Part shown: positions 1 through 6,568 of the stretch, in pieces
Numbering within the stretch: the first letter of the stretch is position 1
Layout of the letters: the number at the start of each line of letters is the position of its first letter
Assembly (NCBI GenBank): GCA_016193065.1
Contig: JACPSX010000042.1
Coordinates: 1 to 10,308, forward strand
Length of the DNA stretch: 10,308 nt
Direction: 5' to 3'
From: Candidatus Tectimicrobiota bacterium
Lineage (GTDB): Bacteria; JACPSX01
The notes under the pieces: model-generated
Seen by the model: the letters and a program-made list of their open reading frames with translations, nothing else
The model's database searches: none
What the model was told of the DNA's origin: nothing
Position numbers and translations under genes: made by a program

Positions 1-1
1 G

Positions 2-436
2 TGGTGCCACGAGGCGGGATGTAACTATATGTTGATCGTGGTCTCCATCCGTCAACGTTACCCCGGCCATGCCAAGCAGGCCGGAGTAGTCGCTTCCCAA
101 TGCCACGGAGGTGCCTATCTGGGCCGTTATGTCATTGTCGTGGATGAGGATATTGATCCTTCCAATATCACGGAAGTCCTTTGGGCCCTTGCCACTCGAT
201 CGGATCCCGCTTCCTCGATCGATATCCTGCGCAGGTGCTGGAGTGGACCTCTGGACCCGATCATCCGAAAAGAGCAGAAGGGGTTTAATTCTCGTGCCAT
301 CATCGAGGCCTGCCGCCCGTTTGAGTGGAAGGAGAGCTTTCCCGAGGTTTCGGGGCTCAGTCCGGAACTGCGCAGAAAGGTAAAAGAGGACTGGTCAAAA
401 GAATTGATTCGGATTGGAGCACTGAACGGGGAGTAG
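2..436 (+). CDS. UbiD-family decarboxylase, C-terminal part (5' end outside window)
   Basis: This is the last 144 residues of a UbiD-family (prenylated-FMN-dependent) decarboxylase or carboxylase. The frame is open from base 2, so the gene begins upstream; the ATG at 29 is internal. The visible part is the family's C-terminal domain: a glycine-rich GGAYLGRYVIVVDEDID stretch, then DPSNITEVLWALATRSDP, a WSGPLDP loop, NSRAIIEACRPFEW, and a closing charged helix ending in a TAG stop. The catalytic Arg and Glu residues would lie in the missing part, so activity cannot be judged. Its core motif (DPSNITEVLWALATRSDP) differs from the matching part of the two complete UbiD proteins downstream (DANALDWAICYRMQP and DPDAINWALSFHMQP), so it belongs to another subgroup and probably acts on another substrate. 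It precedes a promoter and a regulator gene, so it probably ends a separate operon. The family is clear; the substrate is unknown. Confidence 0.88.
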   Translation, partial: WCHEAGCNYMLIVVSIRQRYPGHAKQAGVVASQCHGGAYLGRYVIVVDEDIDPSNITEVLWALATRSDPASSIDILRRCWSGPLDPIIRKEQKGFNSRAIIEACRPFEWKESFPEVSGLSPELRRKVKEDWSKELIRIGALNGE

Positions 437-446
437 AATTCTTCCA

Positions 447-477
447 GGATTGAGAAGGGCGCTTGTTTCTCCAATCC
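447..477 (+). terminator. Imperfect hairpin after the first UbiD gene
   Basis: GGATTG (447-452) pairs with CAATCC (472-477). The stem can extend through AGA/TCT with one bulged C, and the loop is GC-rich. It starts 10 bases after the TAG stop and lies before the iclR promoter, where a terminator would be expected. No T-run follows it, so it does not meet the usual intrinsic-terminator pattern. It may only stabilise the 3' end of the message. Confidence 0.3.
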
Positions 478-511
478 CGGTCACTGCGGATCCAGGAGAA
501 ACAAATTTTGG

Positions 512-540
512 TTGACAAAGCCACAGCAGGAGTCTAGAGT
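512..540 (+). promoter_or_regulatory. Probable sigma70-type promoter for the iclR gene
   Basis: A perfect -35 hexamer TTGACA (512-517) is followed, after exactly 17 bases, by TAGAGT (535-540), which matches four of six positions of TATAAT. A transcript would begin near 547 and leave a leader of about 60 bases before the chosen TTG start at 608. A second TTGACA at 553-558 has no acceptable -10 at the right distance. Confidence 0.5.
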
Positions 541-559
541 TTCTCTATTCAATTGACAG

Positions 560-590
560 TTCCGATAGTTGGAATTCCAGGGAATTTCTT
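560..590 (+). promoter_or_regulatory. Candidate operator with GGAATT repeats
   Basis: TGGAATTCCA (570-579) is a perfect 10-base palindrome. GGAATT starts at 571 and again at 581, exactly 10 bases later, so the two copies face the same side of the helix. A TTCC at 560-563 forms a further inverted pair with GGAA at 571-574. The block lies just downstream of the likely transcription start of iclR, where an autorepressor would bind. E. coli IclR sites carry related TGGAA...TTCCA arms (from memory). Binding is inferred, not shown. Confidence 0.35.
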
Positions 591-593
591 TCT

Positions 594-600
594 GGGGAGG
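594..600 (+). promoter_or_regulatory. Ribosome binding site that sets the iclR start
   Basis: GGGGAGG ends 7 bases before the TTG at 608. The farther-upstream in-frame TTG at 569 has no purine-rich site in front of it. This favours 608 as the translation start. Confidence 0.6.
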
Positions 601-607
601 AAAGTCT

Positions 608-1450
608 TTGCAGCCCTCAAAGGGGGTTTCCTCCACTCTGCTGCTGGGCTTGCGGGCCCTGGAGGTTCTGGCCACGAAGAGGGAGATGGGAACCCTGGAA
701 GTGGCTAGCGTACTCGGCTTGCCCCGAGCCACGGCTCACCGTCTGGTCCGCTCTCTCCTCAAAGGGGGGTTCGTTACCCAAAATCCGCTCACCCGGAAGT
801 ACCACCTGGCCTTCAAGCTCTGGACTTTAGGCTCAATGGCCGTGCGGGGCTTGAACTTCATGGAGATGGCTAGGCCCTTCATGGAGGAACTGGCTCGGGA
901 GTGCGGTGAGGTGGTCTATCTGGGAGTGCTGGACAAGCGGGCCGACTGCCCTGTGGTCGTGCATTTGGACCGGGTCCAAGGAGCCAATAAGGTGCAGGTG
1001 GTGAGCCAGGTCGGCGACACTTCGCCTCCGCATGCGGTAGCCACCGGCAAAGCGCTGCTGGCATATCAGGAGCCAGAGTTCCTGAGTAATTTTCTGGCCC
1101 AGGGGTTGCGAGTCTATACCCGGAACACCCTTGTCGATCCACAGCGCTTCCAATCAGAGATGGAAAAGATTCGCCGACAAGGGTATGCCATGAACCTGGA
1201 AGAATGGCGATACGACATCGGAGCCGTGGCTGCGCCTCTTTTTGACCACAGCGGCGCGGTCCGGGCGGCGCTCGGGATCGTTGCTCCTTTTACACGGTTT
1301 GACGGCAGGCGGCGCCAGAAACTGGCAGAGAGTGTCAAAGAGGCTGCCGCCAGGATTTCAGCCACCCTGGGCTACTCCCGAGGAGACGGGATTCAGCCCC
1401 GGCGGTTCAAAAGACCGAGGAAGGGCATGGCTCAGGAGGCCATTTTGTAA
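608..1450 (+). CDS. IclR-family transcriptional regulator
   Basis: A 280-residue IclR-type regulator, a normal length for the family. The N-terminal winged helix-turn-helix occupies about residues 8-68: the helix-turn-helix is around residues 29-49 (LEVASVLGLPRATAHRLVRS), and the wing is FVTQNPLTRKYHL. The C-terminal effector-binding domain follows. It contains the family's HAVATGKALLA stretch at about residues 142-152 and YDIGAVAAPLFDHSGAVRAALGIV near the end. IclR proteins are dimers or tetramers that bind a small aromatic or organic acid and repress or activate adjacent catabolic genes. The start is a TTG at 608 with a strong ribosome site; the frame extends to 569 but without one. The gene has its own promoter and sits directly ahead of the catabolic genes on the same strand, so it probably controls them and itself. 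The effector is unknown. Confidence 0.92.
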   Translation: MQPSKGVSSTLLLGLRALEVLATKREMGTLEVASVLGLPRATAHRLVRSLLKGGFVTQNPLTRKYHLAFKLWTLGSMAVRGLNFMEMARPFMEELARECGEVVYLGVLDKRADCPVVVHLDRVQGANKVQVVSQVGDTSPPHAVATGKALLAYQEPEFLSNFLAQGLRVYTRNTLVDPQRFQSEMEKIRRQGYAMNLEEWRYDIGAVAAPLFDHSGAVRAALGIVAPFTRFDGRRRQKLAESVKEAAARISATLGYSRGDGIQPRRFKRPRKGMAQEAIL

Positions 1451-1469
1451 GGGGGGCCACCGTCGAGAC

Positions 1470-1498
1470 CCACGGGGAATTGCCGCGGACCTTTTTTT
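1470..1498 (+). terminator. Possible weak terminator or attenuator before the first binding-protein gene
   Basis: CCACGG (1470-1475) and CCGCGG (1483-1488) form a stem with one A-C mismatch and a 7-base loop, followed by ACC and seven Ts (1492-1498). The T-run ends only 11 bases before the ATG at 1510 and 2 bases before its ribosome site, so there is no room for a separate promoter in between. It may cause partial termination between the regulator and the catabolic genes, or it may be chance. Confidence 0.3.
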
Positions 1499-1509
1499 CA
1501 GGGAGAGGC

Positions 1510-2502
1510 ATGCAGATGAGGAGAGCAAATGGCTATCTGATGGTTTTTCTCTTTCTATTGAGTTTTGCACTGGTGATGCCAGTTCAGGGGCAGGCACAGT
1601 TGGAGACGAAAAAATTGATTGTGGCCCTCTCTGCGCCTACGCCGACATTCTTTCCCCTGGTGCTGGCGAGAGATAAAGGCTTCTACAGGGCAGAGGGTCT
1701 GGAGGTTGCCACCGATATCGTGCAATCCGGTGTTCAGGTCCAAGCCCTGATTGCCGGGAAAGTTTTTGCGGCGGTTCCGCGCATCGAGCCCATGTTGCAA
1801 GGGGTTAAAGCAAAGATCATCCTGGTCGTGGGCTACAAGCCTTCCTTTGACTTGATGTCCCAACCGGAGCTGAAGAGCTTTGCGGATCTAAAGGGGAAGG
1901 TGGTAGCTGTCTCGGGCCGGGGGAGCACAACCGATGCGGTGACACGCGAAATTCTGGAAGCGAACGGTCTCAATTACGAAAAAGATGTGGTCCTTCTGGT
2001 CGCCGGAAACATGTCAACCATGTACGCGGCTCTGGCCGCCAAGCGGGTCGCCGGCGCTTTGCTGGCCATGCCGTTCAACTTCATGGCGATGGACCAGGGA
2101 TTTCACAAACTCGCCTTTGCCGGCGATTTCGCAAGAGCCATTCAGGGCGGCTTGATGATTATGGACGGCAGCCTGAGGTCGGAGTCGGACATGGTCCTGA
2201 AAGTCACCAGGGGGACCCTGAAGGGGATGCTAGCCTATCGCAGGGGCGGAGAGGAGACTTTGCAGCTATTGAGCCGTTTTATCAAGACAGAAGACCTGGA
2301 GCTGCTCAAGAGAATTTACGAGTACCACGTGCAGACCATTACGGAAGATGGAACTATTTCCGAGCGACTCATGGACGACCTGATCCAGCAGGCGGAGTCT
2401 GGGGCGAAAGGGCAAACGGCGGTCGGACGCGCGGACATATTTGACTTTTCCCCGGCCCGCAAAGCCCTTCAAACCCTCCAGGTTTCTGGGTGGCGGCCGT
2501 AG
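1510..2502 (+). CDS. ABC-type solute-binding protein, NMT1/SsuA-like (binding protein 1)
   Basis: A 330-residue periplasmic binding protein of the nitrate/sulfonate/taurine/NMT1-like type. The start is ATG 1510 (or ATG 1516), behind GGGAGAGG at 1501-1508. The frame is open back to a TTG at 1480, but that runs through the T-run and would spoil the signal peptide. The N-terminus is a classical signal peptide: basic MQMRRAN, a hydrophobic core YLMVFLFLLSFALVMPV, and likely cleavage after QGQA. There is no lipobox cysteine. The mature part has the family layout: KLIVALSAPTPTFFPLVLARDKGFYRAEGLEV, then ALIAGKV, then SFADLKGKVVAVSGRGSTTD and a second lobe. These proteins hand a small anion, often a carboxylate or sulfonate, to an ABC permease. 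No permease or ATPase gene is adjacent. UbiD-1 follows after 36 bases, so co-transcription is likely. The ligand is unknown; an aromatic acid is an inference from context. Confidence 0.88.
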   Translation: MQMRRANGYLMVFLFLLSFALVMPVQGQAQLETKKLIVALSAPTPTFFPLVLARDKGFYRAEGLEVATDIVQSGVQVQALIAGKVFAAVPRIEPMLQGVKAKIILVVGYKPSFDLMSQPELKSFADLKGKVVAVSGRGSTTDAVTREILEANGLNYEKDVVLLVAGNMSTMYAALAAKRVAGALLAMPFNFMAMDQGFHKLAFAGDFARAIQGGLMIMDGSLRSESDMVLKVTRGTLKGMLAYRRGGEETLQLLSRFIKTEDLELLKRIYEYHVQTITEDGTISERLMDDLIQQAESGAKGQTAVGRADIFDFSPARKALQTLQVSGWRP

Positions 2503-2538
2503 ACTGTCTTTCTTGACGACTTCAAGGAGAACCATACC

Positions 2539-3972
2539 ATGCCCTATGGGGATTTACGCGAGTACCTGCAAGCCCTGGAAGCGCACGGCAAGCTGCATAG
2601 GGTGACCAAGGAAGTGGATAAGGACTGGGAGATTTCCGCCGTCGGGCGCTCGACGTTCCGGCGCATCCCCGCCGAACGCCGACCGGCGCTGTTGTTCGAG
2701 CGGGTCAAGGGTTACACAATTCCCGTACTGGTAGGGGCTCTGGGAGCCTCGCTGGAAGTGTACGCGCTTGCCCTTGAGACCACCTTGCCGGGAATACCTG
2801 GGAAGTGGGAGAAGGCCTTAGCGAATCCGATCCCGCCGGTGCGGATCGCCACGGGCCCGTGCAAGGAAAACATCCTCATGGAAGATCAGGTGGATCTGGG
2901 GAAATTTCCCATTCCCACCTGGACCGCCCGCCAGGATCCGGGGCCTTACATCAATTTGCCCTACGTGTGCTCAAAAGATCCCGAGGACGGTTCTCGCAAC
3001 GTGGGCACGTACCGAATGCAGGTGAAAGGAAAAAACAAGACGGGTTTGTTCATCAGCACCTTTAAGAATATTCTCCCCCACATTGCGAAAAATGAGAAGC
3101 TGGGAAGGCCCACGCCGGTCGCCGTGGTGATCGGCGCGGATCCCACCATCGGCATGACGTCGGTTGCCACTGTGCCCTACGACGTCGACGAATTTGCGCT
3201 TTCCGGCGGCTTGCGCGGGGCTCCCGTGGAGCTGGTGAAGTGCGAGACGAGCGACATTGAGGTACCGGCTACTGCCGAGATTGTTCTGGAGGGAGAGATC
3301 CCTCCCAATGTCCGCGAGCACGAGGGACCTTTTGGCGAGCATACGGGGTACATGGGGCCTCCAGGAGATACCTTTGTCTTTCATATTAAATGCATCACGC
3401 ACCGGAACAATCCGATTTATCAAGGGATCATCAGTCTGCTTCCCCCGAGCGAGAGCAGTTGCATCCGTCTTGCCGCCCGTGAATTCCCGATTCTAAAACA
3501 TTTGCGAGATCGTCTGGGGTTGCCCGTTGTCGATGTGCACTTGAAGGAGAGTGGGGGTACGGGACCTTACCTGGCGATCTCCATGAAGAAGCAGTTTCCC
3601 GAGCAGGTAAAGCAGGTCATTTGGGGAGCCTGGTCGTTCGAACCGACTTTCGGGAAGATCGTCGTTGTCGTCGATGATGACATCGATATCCGGGACGCTA
3701 ACGCACTGGATTGGGCCATCTGCTACCGCATGCAGCCTGACCGGGACGTGTTTATTGTCCCTGAGGCGGCGGCCTATCGCCTGGACCCGTCCACGGCTCC
3801 GGTCGATGTCCCCTCCCATCACCCGTCCCGACGCATCGGATCGAAGCTGGCAATGGACGCGACCCGCAAACACGAGTTTCCGGGCGTAGCTGTGCCGCCG
3901 AAGGAGCATCTGGATCGCGTCTGGAGACAGTGGGAAGAATACGGCTTTCCCAGGTCTTATCCGGAGTATTAG
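2539..3972 (+). CDS. UbiD-family decarboxylase (UbiD-1)
   Basis: A complete 477-residue UbiD-family enzyme, predicted cytoplasmic and dependent on prenylated FMN made by a UbiX protein not seen here. Such enzymes decarboxylate, or in reverse carboxylate, aromatic, heteroaromatic or unsaturated acids. The ATG at 2539 follows AAGGAG (2523-2528). Key residues, aligned from memory to Aspergillus niger Fdc1: N154 and R159 in NVGTYRMQV (Fdc1 N168, R173), E218 in YDVDEFALSGGLRG (E233), and E262 and E267 in EGPFGE (E277, E282). The full catalytic Arg-Glu-Glu set is therefore present. The metal-ligand histidine (Fdc1 H191) is not found; F175-K176 stands at that place. The C-terminal domain carries VVVVDDDIDIRDANALDWAICYR. 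It resembles UbiD-2 more than the partial enzyme at the window start. The large molybdenum subunit follows after 103 bases. The substrate is unknown. Confidence 0.93.
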   Translation: MPYGDLREYLQALEAHGKLHRVTKEVDKDWEISAVGRSTFRRIPAERRPALLFERVKGYTIPVLVGALGASLEVYALALETTLPGIPGKWEKALANPIPPVRIATGPCKENILMEDQVDLGKFPIPTWTARQDPGPYINLPYVCSKDPEDGSRNVGTYRMQVKGKNKTGLFISTFKNILPHIAKNEKLGRPTPVAVVIGADPTIGMTSVATVPYDVDEFALSGGLRGAPVELVKCETSDIEVPATAEIVLEGEIPPNVREHEGPFGEHTGYMGPPGDTFVFHIKCITHRNNPIYQGIISLLPPSESSCIRLAAREFPILKHLRDRLGLPVVDVHLKESGGTGPYLAISMKKQFPEQVKQVIWGAWSFEPTFGKIVVVVDDDIDIRDANALDWAICYRMQPDRDVFIVPEAAAYRLDPSTAPVDVPSHHPSRRIGSKLAMDATRKHEFPGVAVPPKEHLDRVWRQWEEYGFPRSYPEY

Positions 3973-4063
3973 GGGGGTAGCGATCACGAAAGGATAAGCA
4001 GTTCGTCTTCCCATGGATGTAGGTGAGGTCTATCGGGGAGATCCTGGAAACTTTTTACCTGTT

Positions 4064-4069
4064 GAGGAG
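4064..4069 (+). promoter_or_regulatory. Ribosome binding site that sets the large-subunit start
   Basis: GAGGAG ends 6 bases before ATG 4076. The earlier in-frame ATG at 4013 would add 21 residues unlike any molybdenum hydroxylase N-terminus I know, and has no purine-rich site at a normal distance. Confidence 0.65.
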
Positions 4070-4075
4070 CAACTT

Positions 4076-6517
4076 ATGGCTGATGTGATCACCGGAAACG
4101 GGAAGAAGCTGGTGGGGACGAGCGTGCGGCGCAAGGAGGACCCGGATGTGCTCCTGGGCCGGGAGACTTACACAGCGGACCTGAAGTTGCCGGGGATGGT
4201 GTACGCGGCCATCTTCCGCAGCCCCTATGCCCACGCCCTCCTGAAGCGGGTCGATTTAAGGCGAGCCCTGGCCCTGCCCGGGGTAATCTTTGGGATCACG
4301 GGGGATAGTCTTCCTGACTTCCTCAAACCCATGTCCTTGTCGCCCTATCGTAATGTGGAGTGGGCCGAACTGAAAGTTAAGAATCCCCAGATGAATTATT
4401 TCCCCCATGTGTGCCTGGCTCGGGAGAGGGTGCGGTTTGTAGGGGAGCCGGTGGCGGCTGTGGTGGCCACGGATCCGTACGTGGCTGAGGACGCCCTGGA
4501 GCTCATCGAAGCCGAGTTTGACCCGCTGCCTGTCGTCACCTCGGTGGAACAGGCCCTGCAGCCCGATGCCCCGTTGCTCTATGAAGAGTGGGGCGATAAC
4601 GTCCAACTCCGGTTTAAAGTCTCGGGAGGAGATGTGGAGCGCGCGTTCCGGGAAGCGGATCTGGTGGTGAAGGAGACGGTGATCAGTTCCCGGTATACGG
4701 GGACGCCGATGGAGCCCCGGGTGGTCATCGGGAGGTACAGTGCCGAGGAGAACTACCTGGAGGTGTGGGACACGACTCAGCGGACCCATTCCGTGAGCAT
4801 GTTCGTGCGCAACTCGATCGATCTGCCGGACTTGCAAGTCCGGGTCATCACCCTGCGGGTGGGAGGGGGCTTTGGTCAGAAGCGGGGGTTCTACTCCGAA
4901 GAGGTGTTGATCCCGCTCTTGTCGATTTTGACCCATCGGCCGGTGAAGTGGGTGGAGACGCGCAGCGAGCACATGGTGGGGACAAGCCACGGGCGCCAGC
5001 AAGTCCACCAGATGGAGGCGGCGGTCAAGCGCGATGGGACGGTGCTGGCGCTGCGGGACCGCATCCTTGCCGACCTGGGCGTCGCCTACCCCACCTCGGG
5101 CACCATCTCCGTCATGACCACCTTGATGTTCATACCCGGCGCCTACCGGATCCAAAATTACGAAGGCGAGCTTCTCGGCGTGAACACCAACAAGACCGTT
5201 TACGGTTCGCACCGGGCCTTTGGGAAGGCCGACGCGGCCTACGCCATCGAGCGCTTCATGGACGTAATTGCTCAGGAACTGGGGATGGACCCGGCCGAAC
5301 TGCGCCTCAAGAACTTTATCCAGCCCCATGAGTTCCCCTATCTTTGCGTGACGGGCTCCCGTTACGACAGCGGCAACTACCCGCAGGCGTTTCAAGATGC
5401 CCTGAAACGAGCAGGCAATGAGAAGTGGCGAGAGGAGCAGAAACGGGGGTGGCAGCAGGGGCGCTATCTGGGCATAGGGGTGAGCCTGGTCATCGAGCCC
5501 AACAGCGCCAGCAAGGTGGCCACTTACAACGCCGGTCACTACGGGGTACGGATGCAGATGGACCCCACGGGCGGGGTCACCGTGTTCTGCGCGGGCAACG
5601 ACGAGGGTCAAGGGCACGGGACAGCCATCGGGCAGTTGGTGGCGGACGAGCTGGGGGTGGAGTTCGATCGGGTTCACACGGTGGAGGGGGACAGCCTGTT
5701 ATGTCCGTTTGGGTCCGGGTCCTACTCAGCCCGCTTCGCGGTGGTGGGCACCTCGGCGGTGATTATGGCCAGCCGGCGGCTCAAGGAGAAGCTCGTGCGG
5801 ATTGCAGCCCAGGTGTTGGGGGTAGGCGTGGAGGAGGTGCGGGCCGAGGGGGGAGCCGTGGAGGTGCTGAAGGACCCCTCGCGCCGGCTCAGTTATCAGC
5901 AGATCGCCCAGGTTGCCTACTTCGAGGTGCTGCGGCTCCCTGCTGGGGTGGAGCCGGGCCTGGAGGTGCTCTACTACTACATTGATTCGAATTTGCAGGC
6001 TGCGGATCTCAGGAAGGTTCCCGATGAGCGGGGACGCTATGCGGTCTACTCCACCTTCCCCTATGCGGCCAATGTGGCAGTGGTGGAGGTGGACGTGGAG
6101 ACGGGCCGGGTGAGACTGCTGGAATATGTGAGTACGGATGACTGCGGGCGGATGATTAACCCGGCGGAGGTGGTGAGTCAGTACATGGGGGCCTTTGCGC
6201 ACGGGTTGGGCGGGGCGTTTTACGAGGAGCTGGTCTACGACGAAGGGGGGCAGCCTCTGGCGCAGAATTTCAAGGACTATTTGGTGCCGACGGCGCTGGA
6301 GGTCCCGCGCGTAAAGCTGGCGCACATGGAGACGCCGAATCCGTTTACTCCGGGAGGCTTTAAGGGGGCTTCGGAGACGGGGGCCGTGGGGCCCACGCCG
6401 ACGATTGCCAATGCGGTGGAGGATGCTTTGAGGCCTTTGGGGGTGAAGCTGCGCCGCATCCCGATCACTCCTGCGATTGTCTGGGAGGCCATCCAGAAAG
6501 CCAAGGGGTTGAAGTGA
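4076..6517 (+). CDS. Xanthine dehydrogenase-family molybdopterin-binding (large) subunit
   Basis: An 813-residue catalytic subunit of a molybdenum hydroxylase (XDH/CoxL/HcrA superfamily), which oxidises its substrate with water-derived oxygen at a Mo-cytosine-dinucleotide centre. The start is ATG 4076. The N-terminal hammerhead domain (about 8-130) opens with KKLVGTSVRRKEDPDVLLGR; the molybdopterin domains follow. By residue offset from bovine XDH: Q235 in DTTQ (bovine Q767), GGGFG at 263-267 (F798 = F266), R380 and F382 in GSHRAFGK (R912, F914), and the base E767 in KGASETG (E1261), followed by PTIANAVEDAL. The Q-to-F and F-to-R spacings equal the bovine ones (31 and 114). Bovine E802 is replaced by R270, and the R880 position appears to be T348, so a purine substrate is unlikely. 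The CO dehydrogenase AYXCSFR motif is absent. Its FAD and Fe-S partners lie 2.9 kb downstream, separated by UbiD-2 and binding protein 2. The substrate is unknown. Confidence 0.93.
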   Translation: MADVITGNGKKLVGTSVRRKEDPDVLLGRETYTADLKLPGMVYAAIFRSPYAHALLKRVDLRRALALPGVIFGITGDSLPDFLKPMSLSPYRNVEWAELKVKNPQMNYFPHVCLARERVRFVGEPVAAVVATDPYVAEDALELIEAEFDPLPVVTSVEQALQPDAPLLYEEWGDNVQLRFKVSGGDVERAFREADLVVKETVISSRYTGTPMEPRVVIGRYSAEENYLEVWDTTQRTHSVSMFVRNSIDLPDLQVRVITLRVGGGFGQKRGFYSEEVLIPLLSILTHRPVKWVETRSEHMVGTSHGRQQVHQMEAAVKRDGTVLALRDRILADLGVAYPTSGTISVMTTLMFIPGAYRIQNYEGELLGVNTNKTVYGSHRAFGKADAAYAIERFMDVIAQELGMDPAELRLKNFIQPHEFPYLCVTGSRYDSGNYPQAFQDALKRAGNEKWREEQKRGWQQGRYLGIGVSLVIEPNSASKVATYNAGHYGVRMQMDPTGGVTVFCAGNDEGQGHGTAIGQLVADELGVEFDRVHTVEGDSLLCPFGSGSYSARFAVVGTSAVIMASRRLKEKLVRIAAQVLGVGVEEVRAEGGAVEVLKDPSRRLSYQQIAQVAYFEVLRLPAGVEPGLEVLYYYIDSNLQAADLRKVPDERGRYAVYSTFPYAANVAVVEVDVETGRVRLLEYVSTDDCGRMINPAEVVSQYMGAFAHGLGGAFYEELVYDEGGQPLAQNFKDYLVPTALEVPRVKLAHMETPNPFTPGGFKGASETGAVGPTPTIANAVEDALRPLGVKLRRIPITPAIVWEAIQKAKGLK

Positions 6518-6552
6518 ATTCAAGGAAGTGAATTCAAGGAAGTGAATTCAAG
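6511..6552 (+). repeat. Perfect tandem repeat, 3 x 14 bp
   Basis: GAAGTGAATTCAAG occurs three times without a mismatch at 6511-6524, 6525-6538 and 6539-6552. The first copy contains the TGA stop of the large-subunit gene (6515-6517); the last runs up to the ribosome site of UbiD-2. Each junction reads AAGGAAGTG, a weak ribosome site almost touching a GTG. Replication slippage is the simplest origin. Confidence 0.95.
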
Positions 6553-6555
6553 GGA

Positions 6556-6562
6556 AAGGGGG
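6556..6562 (+). promoter_or_regulatory. Ribosome binding site that sets the UbiD-2 start
   Basis: AAGGGGG ends 6 bases before the GTG at 6569. The upstream in-frame GTG at 6542 lies inside the third 14-bp repeat, with AAGGA only 1-2 bases ahead of it, too close for good initiation. Confidence 0.55.
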
Positions 6563-6568
6563 ACTGCC

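Noticed and set aside
553-558. Second TTGACA box upstream of iclR
   Set aside because: No -10-like hexamer lies 16-18 bases downstream, whereas the box at 512-517 has one.
569-607. Extended N-terminus of the IclR regulator from TTG 569
   Set aside because: No ribosome site precedes 569, the extra residues are unlike IclR proteins, and a strong GGGGAGG favours 608.
4013-4075. Extended N-terminus of the large molybdenum subunit from ATG 4013
   Set aside because: GAGGAG at normal spacing before ATG 4076 and family-like sequence beginning soon after that Met favour the shorter form.
4256-5677. Long open frame on the minus strand (473 codons) opposite the large molybdenum subunit
   Set aside because: It is antisense to a gene with clear family motifs, rich in His, Arg, Pro and Gly as expected of a shadow frame in GC-rich DNA, and has no recognisable domain.
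4076-6517. Aerobic CO dehydrogenase (CoxL) as the identity of the large subunit
   Set aside because: The AYXCSFR active-site motif of true CO dehydrogenases is absent; GSHRAFGK is found instead.
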